Assembly (NCBI RefSeq): GCF_003073045.1
Contig: NC_037590.1
Coordinates: forward strand, 24,764,449 to 24,828,448
Source of the DNA: Pomacea canaliculata
Lineage: Eukaryota; Mollusca; Gastropoda; Architaenioglossa; Ampullariidae
DNA length: 64,000 nt
Direction of reading: 5' to 3'
In this document: piece after piece, positions 56,401 to 64,000 of the stretch
How positions within the stretch are numbered: the stretch's first letter is position 1
How the letters are laid out: each line of letters opens with the position of its first letter
Made by a program: the position numbers and the translations under genes
Notes under the pieces: generated by a model
The model's input: only the letters and a program-made list of their open reading frames with translations
Databases searched by the model: none
Told to the model about the DNA's origin: nothing

Positions 56401-57726
56401 TGTGGGCTGAAGTATGTTTTTCAACGACTCATATTTCATGATCCACGGAGCAGCTGCTTGTCGGGAGATGGCGAAGTGTTTGAGGACAGAAGAGGATTTG
56501 AATACAATGTCTCGGACAACAAATGACACGACTGTCGCATCTTTTGTTGTCAACATGAAATATTACATTAATACATTGTTGTCAGGAAACTGTATATTGT
56601 GTGTCTTGTATCGCCTCTAGAGATGTTGTTAACAAATCCAAAGTGGACACAAAACATTAGCCAGTCAAGCTAAACTGTCTATAAACTGTGCAATTGTGTA
56701 AATTATGATGCAAGACGGGAAACTACTCAAAGGGGAAACTTTTGAGTGTATTTTTGTGAAGGTGCCATTATTTATTGCAGTTGATTGTTTTTATTCACCT
56801 GTTTTAATTTTTTTATTTACTTTGTTAGTTTATTCTGAAGATACCTATACCCTAACCCTACATAATGCGATTACAAGGCTAGTTTATTACATGTAATGAT
56901 GGCCTGTACTGCTGTTGGCTTTGAGTATTAATCGTGTTGTCTTGTTGGATGGCAGTAGGTGTCTCCTACTCTTCTTGAAAAATAAACTGTTGACCGCAAC
57001 CACACGAGACATCGATGTTCACCTTCTGTACGACAGTCCGAGGCGCATTTGTCAACAAACAAGTGGATGTCGTAGGCTGGGGGCTCACTCTTGGGGCTCA
57101 CACTCCCACTCCGGCAGACGACATTTCTCTCTTGCTTCGGAACCTGCTTCCTCGGCTTGTTTGCGGTCCCCGTTAAATAACCTGTCGCCCAAAGCTTGCT
57201 TAAATCAACAACAACAAGCGCTTCCTGTCGTGTGAGCGGTACTCATGACCATCAGCAGCCCACCCGGCGTGGTTCTTTGAGACCAACACTCTACTACAAA
57301 AGCACTTAGTGACCGACACTTTACGTCTCTTTCAACTGCACCGACTACTTTATGTTAATTTACAGACCAGCTCGTGTAGTAATATTGGAGTGTTTATCTT
57401 TACTTTGTAACACTGACTGCTGACCTAACCCTAACCCTGTCCAACGCCAACGCCATCGTCATCAGGGGCAAGCTACTCCGCTAAGGTCTGCTTGCCCAAA
57501 GTGAGAGTTGTCCCTGGCTCAGCAACGAGGGGCGAGCAGGAAATGAGGTGACGTAGCTTTCGACTACGTGGCACACGAGATGCCGTGTCGTCAATGAGAG
57601 TGGTCACGTGGACCGGAAACCGAGCGGTGAGTCCTGACGTGACATGCGCTGAAGTGATCGGAAAGTCATTAACACATCGGCAGGGGAGACCAGCAGAGCA
57701 CCATTGTGCGTGGTGAAGCAAGGTAC
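53405..57726. other. Intergenic or intronic, G+C-richer; no gene supported
   Basis: Long open frames here (for example 54204-54698 minus and 55676-56326 plus) cross CA/TG runs (54541-54575, 55100-55125, 56008-56060) and have no splice or domain support. A CTCF-like CAGGTGGCGCTG is at 56283-56294. Confidence 0.3.
54669..54778. repeat. Tandem duplication, unit 55 bases
   Basis: Two copies starting GAGTAAGCTGACTGCCAGCT (54670) and GAGTAACCTGACTGCCAGCT (54725), each continuing GTCAACCA-GTCAGGTGAGAT-GGTTGACTA. Only a few differences, so recent. Confidence 0.9.
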
Positions 57727-57800
57727 AGGGCCAGCTCAATAGCCAGCAACCTCCACTTGTCGCCCTCCACGTCCCGCTGCACGAGCAAGGCGCTGCAAGC
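57727..57800 (-). CDS. Candidate internal exon resembling the start of an UNC5-type death domain
   Basis: Minus-strand 74-base exon between an acceptor (gtatctaacag) and a GTACCT donor. It reads ACSALLVQRDVEGDKWRLLA then IELA, with G/C at most third codon positions. The spacing of C-S-x-L, then G-x-x-W-R-x-L-A, then a following leucine matches the beginning of the UNC5 netrin-receptor death domain, where a CSSLD-like segment is followed by GNDWR-LA. UNC5 proteins carry netrin-dependent axon guidance and cell-survival signals. I found no neighbouring exon with ZU5 or UPA motifs or the rest of the domain, so this is a single-exon hint only. Confidence 0.3.
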
Positions 57801-60800
57801 CTGTTAGATACGTTATCACGTGATGTATCGCGAGAACGCGACATGCTAGATAAGGGTGGACGGGGTGAACGGGGTGGCGGTGTGAGGAGGAGAGGTAAGC
57901 CGTACTTTACGTGCTCTGACATCCATTGACGCCGTGAAGCAAGCGCTGCATGATGGCGCCCACTACGTTGCCGTGACCTGTCGTGACCTGCGCTGGGTGT
58001 CTTGCCTGCAGTGGTCCAGCCTCAACCAGTCAGAGATGGAGGGATGGAGGGCGTTGTGTGCTTAGCTTGGCGAAAGAGGATTTTCTAAAGCGGGTTAAAA
58101 ACGCCAGGCTTCTAGCATCGATCATTAAGAATGATGAATGGAGGGTACTTGGACAGTATCCATCCACAGCCATATGCTACCCTCTCAGCATTCATTCAGA
58201 GCTCTTCAGTGCAAGATCAGTGCAATAAATGCCCCCTACAGCAACATACTTCTAAACCCCTCAGTGCTAGAGAGATAAGTATCACATACACCTCAAGCAC
58301 CTCATTGCTAGATAAATGTTTCGCGAGTACTTACATGCAGCCAAACAATGTTGTGCAGCATTTACCTTCAATAAGTATCACAAAAACATTTACATAGAAG
58401 TCCTTCCTGGACATAGAAGTCCTACCTACAAACCTGTTCCCCACCCACAGTGCCAGACCAGTTACTGAGAAATACGGCAAAAGCTGAGTCGCACTCAACA
58501 CCAAGGTGGCTCCGGTCTGCAGGCGCCGCTGAGCGCCACCTAGCGGCTACAAGCACGCGGAGATAATCAAGCAGCGCGTAATTAAGCCGCCGGCAGACGG
58601 GGTGGGGAAGGGGTGAGACTTCAGTCGACTGGACGACGCGACAATGTGCATCAACAATTTGATTTACTTTTGTTCAAACGGCGAGGAGAAGCTTTTGCAA
58701 CGGCTTCCAGGACGAGATCTTGCAGAGAGGCGGGTGGGTGAGTGGGAGAGGAGGGCAGGAGGGAGAGTCGGAGGGAATCTCGTGATCGAAACGAGTTCAG
58801 GACCAGCGCTTGCAGTCAGTCGGGTTGTGTCCGGCACTACGTGAATGGAGGAGAGTCCTACGGCGTGTATCCCCCATCGCCCCCTGTACCTCCTGCTCGA
58901 GAGGTTGCAAGACCTGCTCACAATATATCTCACAGTTATTGCATCACGTGGTTACTAGCTGTACACATCTCCCTTTCGCCACACTACATTTATTGCATAT
59001 TGTATACTATTATTTATTAGTATACTACCGTAAGTGTAGTTTTTTAAGACTATATAATACTACTACACACAGACCGTAACTTTCATACTAGAAGCCGCGA
59101 CGTGTGTCCCCGGCTTTAAACCTGTGGCTTAATTGCATATTTTTCCGGATTTTCAGATTCTGATTAATTTTTCGATGAGCTCCATGTTAAATGCTCACTG
59201 TTCACGTTGTTACAGTGTTTACTGTTCACATTTTAAAATCAAAGCCGCATACAATTGAAGCATTCCGATCAGTGAAGCACACGCCCTCGTCCTGCTGAAA
59301 ACGATACGAAATGATTGCGATGCAAGTTGTAGATATTGGCGACTGATAAGCCAGTGAAAAAGTAGAGATTTTGTAATGTAGTGGGTTGTGGATTATACAC
59401 AGATGTGCTCAATAGAGCGAAATTTATAGTATATATATACTGTTTAGTTATGAAATATATATTTATATACATTAAACAGTAAATACCACACATTACACAT
59501 ATCCATGGTTACATATCTATGTACAAACAGATCACTTAGTCAAGAGCACAGACCCTCAGTCCGAGCACATCAAAGCAGTTGTTGGTGACATGACAGGAAG
59601 CCCTGGCCGTACGGAGTATGGCTGATAGTGACAGAGACATGACAAGGACCGTGCGGACTGACAGTGGCAGTGCCACTCGTGGCGTAACCACGTGTATTGA
59701 TTGTCGCCGCTGTGCGTATTTCCGGTGGCGGCAGCCAAGACGCGCGGCGTGCCGCGGAGGCGAGGAGAGCATGCTGGGACAGGTGAAGCACAACGCTTGC
59801 GTCATCCACTGCATCCCGCTCGGACCGCGAGCCCCTGCGTCTGCTGCCAGTCGCAAACCGCGCATCCGCCGCTCACCCAGGCAACATTGAGAGAAGGAAG
59901 GCCGCCATTTATCGGAAGCCCTGTGGTCAAGTCTGGGCTGTGCCACTCGCACACAATCAATACCATCGGTAATTGCAATGCAAACAGGATGCAAAGAAAG
60001 GCTCACAGACGCAAAACGCATTTCGTGTGTGCGCGTGCTCACGCGCTGTGTTTATGTCCTTTGAGTTGAATTGAGACTCAAAATGGACAAACAGACAAGG
60101 TAAACGGTCTCCAGGCCACCCAGTAAGCCAGCCAGTCAGACGACGGCTTGAGAATGGCCTTTACCTTTCTCCTTCCATCCTTTCACCTACATACCTAGAA
60201 CCGCCGGTCGATTACACTGTAGTACACCGAGGTTGCCTTCACATCCAGGGCAGCAGAGAGTATACAGCTGTGAGGTCATCCTCGCCGACAAAACCAATAA
60301 ATAAAAGTCTGCACAGAAAACACGGCTTGTGGAGGCCATATTGATTATCCCCCTTAGGGACATCACAGGCTGAAAATCGTTAGGCAAGAGAAAATTTCCA
60401 TCGCACGCCATGCCATTTATTTTCCTTTCTATGTGTTAAATTTCTTTATAGCTAGACATATAGATAACTATTAACGAGAACGGTGACAGAACAGAATGAT
60501 GCAGGAGACATGGCAGACCGCACAGCTAGCCTTGTTAGCGAGTCAAAAACATGAACTAGAAAGTCGAGAAGCTGTTGATGTCTACTGCTTCCAGTTGCTA
60601 TGCATCGTCTGAGATGTTTATTTCCGAATACTTTGTCTTGTCTAGAAAGTAAATCATCGCCAACGCAAGCGACTGCTAGTATTACATGACACAATATACA
60701 TGACAGGTAATGAGACAGAATACATGGCGCAGTATGTATGATGTGTAATAATACACAGGCTCGTGAAATCAGACCTCTGCCACCCGGTGCTACATACCCC

Positions 60801-60988
60801 AGTCCGTGCGATGTATAATAAGACAATGGCGCCTGCTGCGTGATATGATAGCGATGTTCATAAATATATAATGATAGCAGTGGGTCTGCTAGTGCCATAA
60901 TAGAATGCTAATGGATGGCCATGCCTTTCTGTCAGTTTTGATCGTTAAAGAAGTTTATGGGCAAAGCTGAAGACCGGGAAATCGACTG
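57801..60988. other. Intergenic or intronic, partly G+C-rich; no gene supported
   Basis: A CTCF-like AGGTGGCGCTC is on the minus strand at 58531-58541. Frames on both strands near 59536-60069 are open because of base composition; none shows paired splice sites in a coding context. Confidence 0.3.
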
Positions 60989-61004
60989 ATGGATGTTTTG
61001 GTCC

Positions 61005-61215
61005 TCACTGACCACTCACTAGCCACAACCACTCACTCAACAGTTCTAATTCTAACCGTTCACTCAACAATATTAACCACTCAACCATTCCCTCAGCAGT
61101 ATTCACTACTCAGCCACTCAACAGTACTAAACACTCAGCCACTCACTTACCAGTATTACTCACTCAACTGTACTAACCACAGCCACTCCATCAACAGCAC
61201 CAACCACTCAGTCGG
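61005..61215. repeat. Degenerate minisatellite of ACTCA-type units
   Basis: Irregular repeats of CCACTCACTCAACAGTACTAA-like units of roughly 20-25 bases, interrupted and diverged. This explains the S/T/H-rich open frame on the plus strand. Confidence 0.65.
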
Positions 61216-61959
61216 CGAGGTCACCAAAGTCTTGGCATCACAAGCTAGTTTTCTGTGGCACTAAAGTCGACTTTCAGGTCAGAGTAATTTTAAAGAGCGA
61301 TCCCGAGTTTCTATTTAGTTGTCCGATGGCTGAAAGGAAAATGAAGGACTTGCCGGTGGGCTTCTGCAAAAAAAGTGAATTGATTTTGTTGGTCATCCAG
61401 TTGGTTGATCACACACCGAAGAACCGTTAGGGCAGTAAGTACGAGGAGTTCGATTGAGTACTGGGATGCGCAGGTTGTGGCGAGGATACCGGGTAGAAGC
61501 GGATACAACGATAAACCTGCCTGACATGTTTGTTGTTAATGGACTGCCTTAGTCTGCATGGACACATCGTGCGTCGATAAGAATCAAAGCTTGAAAGATT
61601 ATTTTTGAAGACGAGATTATGATGTCCTGCTGATTGATATCAACAATTTCAATGTTCAAAGAATCTGCATCAGACAGTTATTCTCTCTATTACAAGAAAT
61701 CAGTTTATAAATTTACAAAATTAATAAACTTTTGAATTTTTTCCCCGCATCCCTCATTTTTGGACACCATCCCAACGACCTTTAATATCATGTGAAATCA
61801 TGCGAAAACCCATTTTCTTCATGACCCCATCGGACACTGAGAAATGCTCCAAGACAAACAGGATGTGAAGATATAAACGGAGTGGATGTCGTGGCAGTAA
61901 CGGCGGTGCCCACTGTCTTCCAGTCGCTCACTCCTCCCTTCTCTGGATGCTCAAGATGC

Positions 61960-62023
61960 ACATGACATGTCAGCTGTACAACGAGGTTGTGACAGCTGGG
62001 TAATCAGAGCTGACATGTCATGT
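61960..62023. repeat. Perfect 16-base inverted repeat with 32-base loop
   Basis: ACATGACATGTCAGCT at 61960-61975 and its exact reverse complement at 62008-62023. Each arm also contains the 10-base palindrome TGACATGTCA. Confidence 0.85.
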
Positions 62024-62628
62024 ATCGGCAGCTGTCATCGTGTATCAGCTGCTGATGTGAGTGTAGATGTGAGTGTAGATGCCGGCCTCTCAGACCCCGG
62101 AGATCAATAGTCGTCTTGCCCCCGGCGCGGCCTTGGCTCGCATCTCGTGTGGCGGCGCGCGGCAACAAAGGTCGATAGAGAAATGTGTACCCATCCCTCC
62201 TTTCCTCGGCAGAAAAATAAAGTTTAGCACTAAATGATGTTTTGCAGCTGTACTCAGGAGGTGTCGAGGGTGGAGAAGAATGTATCTAACCAATCGGCTC
62301 TCGACAGACGAGGCACAGATGTCGTCACTACATCCATCGCCAGTCTAACATTGACAGGAGTGAGCGACTAGGTGAGCAGTGATGACAGAAATAAATGTCA
62401 TGACGAGATAACAGACACTTGAAAAAACTTGGTAATGACAAGCTGGGGTGTAACCACATCCCTGATTATAAAAAAACAGTTTGGATGTAACTAGATAATC
62501 AGACACGGATATATAGCTGATAGAAGGGAAAAAAAAAGGCGAGACAGCGCGAGCTGTGACGTTGCCGGGTCACGTGTTTGCGGTGTACATTCATCACGAG
62601 CGTCTACCTGTCCATGCTGCACCTGTCT

Positions 62629-62642
62629 CCGCCAGATGGCGT
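62629..62642 (+). promoter_or_regulatory. CTCF-like motif
   Basis: CCGCCAGATGGCGT, the same core as at 44124-44137. Similar to the CAGATGGCGC / AGGTGGCGC core bound by CTCF in vertebrates and insects. Confidence 0.3.
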
Positions 62643-62746
62643 GAGAACAACGGCCGGAAATTGCTTTCCCATTTCTTCCCTGACAACAGGCGGCGGGCGC
62701 TACTCACTTGCTGCACCACGCATGGCCTGATGACCTGAAGGTGGGC

Positions 62747-62915
62747 CTGTGTGGGCTAGCCGGTCTCCAGGCTCTGTGTGGGCTAGCCGGTCTCCAGGCT
62801 CTGTTTGGGCTAGCCGGTCTCCAGACCCTGTGTGGGCTAGCTGTCTCCAGACCCTGTGTGGGCTAACCGTTCTCCAGACCCTGTGTGGGCTCTGTGTGGG
62901 CTAACCGTTCTCCCA
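62747..62915. repeat. 27-base minisatellite, about six copies
   Basis: Units start at 62747, 62774, 62801, 62828, 62854 and 62881 with the form CTGTGTGGGCTAGCCGGTCT-CCAGGCT. Later units share the variants CCAGACC and TAACCGTTC; one unit is 26 bases. Confidence 0.95.
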
Positions 62916-64000
62916 TCACTTTACACAGAGTAAGATGCTGACCTACCCCAGACCTACTTAGAAATTAACTGACTTTATGCGAAATTACAAGAACTAGGTT
63001 TCCACGTTTACGACGCTGGTGTTAGACTGACTGGCATGCTGGCAGAAATTGTTTTCGTCCTTACTCCCGTCTCCTACTTCTTTCCAAAGCTGTTTCAGGC
63101 CAGAAGTTTTTCGGACAAGATTACTTTTCTTGTAGTAGTGATTACTGGTGCTGATGGTACTACAAGCTCGCAGCTGAGCTCAGCAATTCCATTGGCCACA
63201 AGTGTCCTGTGTGTCCACGGCGAGATGTCAGCGACTGGCTCCAGTGGCAGGTGAAACAAATGTGTTTCTAGACATCCAGAGATGCCATCCTCTAAATAAG
63301 TCAGCTAGTAGGAGAAAACTCTCTCGTCACTATTCAGTCAAGTGCTGGACGTAGTGTTAACTTTTTTTGTTTGTTTTGTGGAAAGTACAGTTTGACAGAC
63401 CGGAAATCTGGTGTGTAAATTAGGAGTACTTAATTAAGGAATCAAACAAGCATGCTTCACACAAAATAGAACCACACTGCGCAAATAGCAAGCAACATAT
63501 TAAACAGCCAGGACGATTATTCAGAATAAGGCGAGACTGGATCTTTTGCTTGCCACACTGACGAAATATTTGTAAACAAATTCGGTCAAAGGACCAAGTT
63601 TATGTCTGGAGATGTGTTTCTGTGAGCCCGTGGGCAGGGTGCAGTTAGGTTTCAATCCTTCAGTTCGGTCAAGCAATCAACAGGGAACGTATCGATCAGA
63701 CAATCTCTACCTACGGTCAATCAAGCCGATCGATAGAGAAACACGCATTTTATCCCGATGTGACCTGTTAACTGTACTGGAGCGCCCTCATCCTATCATC
63801 CTGCAGCTCGGAGCCATCACCTCCTCTGCTTGAATGCCGGGAACGGGGAGTAGGGGTTAGGAAGGGCACTGACTGACTGCTGGACACCCGGGCATTGTTT
63901 GACTGCAGTCTGCAGGCGCTTGTAACACACACAGGTGCTCACAAACATTCAGACCCACAGATATACACACACATACACACACATGCACACAGATACACCT
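62916..64000. other. Intergenic; CA-rich at the right edge
   Basis: No exon supported. From about 63926 to the window end the sequence is an interrupted CA repeat (ACACACACAGGTGCTCAC, ATACACACACATACACACAC). Confidence 0.4.

Noticed and set aside
57423..57440. CCTAACCCTAACCC telomere-like motif, and a second short one near 56850
   Set aside because: Only two units; expected by chance in 64 kb and not a telomeric tract.
57911..58010. Possible exon (GHGNVVGAIMQRLLHGVNG) upstream of the UNC5-like exon
   Set aside because: Its donor phase does not match the phase of the 57800 acceptor, and the sequence does not resemble any part of UNC5.

Overview
The window is eukaryotic nuclear DNA from an animal. 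Coding sequence is in short exons with GT-AG introns, the intergenic DNA is rich in microsatellites and short inverted-repeat elements, and two genes have clear animal relatives: NFU1 and the UPF0728/C10orf53 family. The sequence style (TG/CA, TTTG and GAT microsatellites, long repeat-rich gaps) suits a mollusc or another lophotrochozoan. That placement is an inference, not a demonstrated fact.

Layout. At the left edge (1-2850, minus strand) lies the 5' part of a coiled-coil protein gene whose reading frame is broken several times. From 2850 to 16500 there is no gene I can support, only microsatellites and two pairs of dispersed direct repeats. From 16537 to 24072 a small UPF0728 gene (minus, 3 exons) stands head to head with NFU1 (plus, 7 exons), the mitochondrial Fe-S cluster scaffold/transfer protein; NFU1 intron 1 carries a MITE-like inverted-repeat element. 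From 25747 to about 26817 there are two more non-autonomous DNA-transposon-like elements. From 27193 to 35059 is a fully intact 9-exon gene (278 aa) for a protein I do not recognise, with a very strongly patterned C-terminus. From 44351 to 48377 (minus) is a 4-exon gene for a protein with two membrane segments; one exon changes reading frame in the middle. Three perfect TGACGTCA palindromes sit just upstream of its start codon. The last 15 kb is higher in G+C, has minisatellites, CTCF-like motifs and a few isolated candidate exons, one of which (57727-57800, minus) resembles the start of an UNC5-type death domain.

How the genes relate: NFU1 and the UPF0728 gene may share a divergent promoter of about 1 kb. 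I see no operon, no gene cluster with a common pathway, no CRISPR array, no convincing tRNA or rRNA gene and no phage or plasmid feature. The best leads for new biology are the unrecognised 9-exon gene, the CRE-headed two-membrane-segment gene, and the inverted-repeat elements. All splice models are read by eye from GT-AG signals and phase agreement and have no transcript support.
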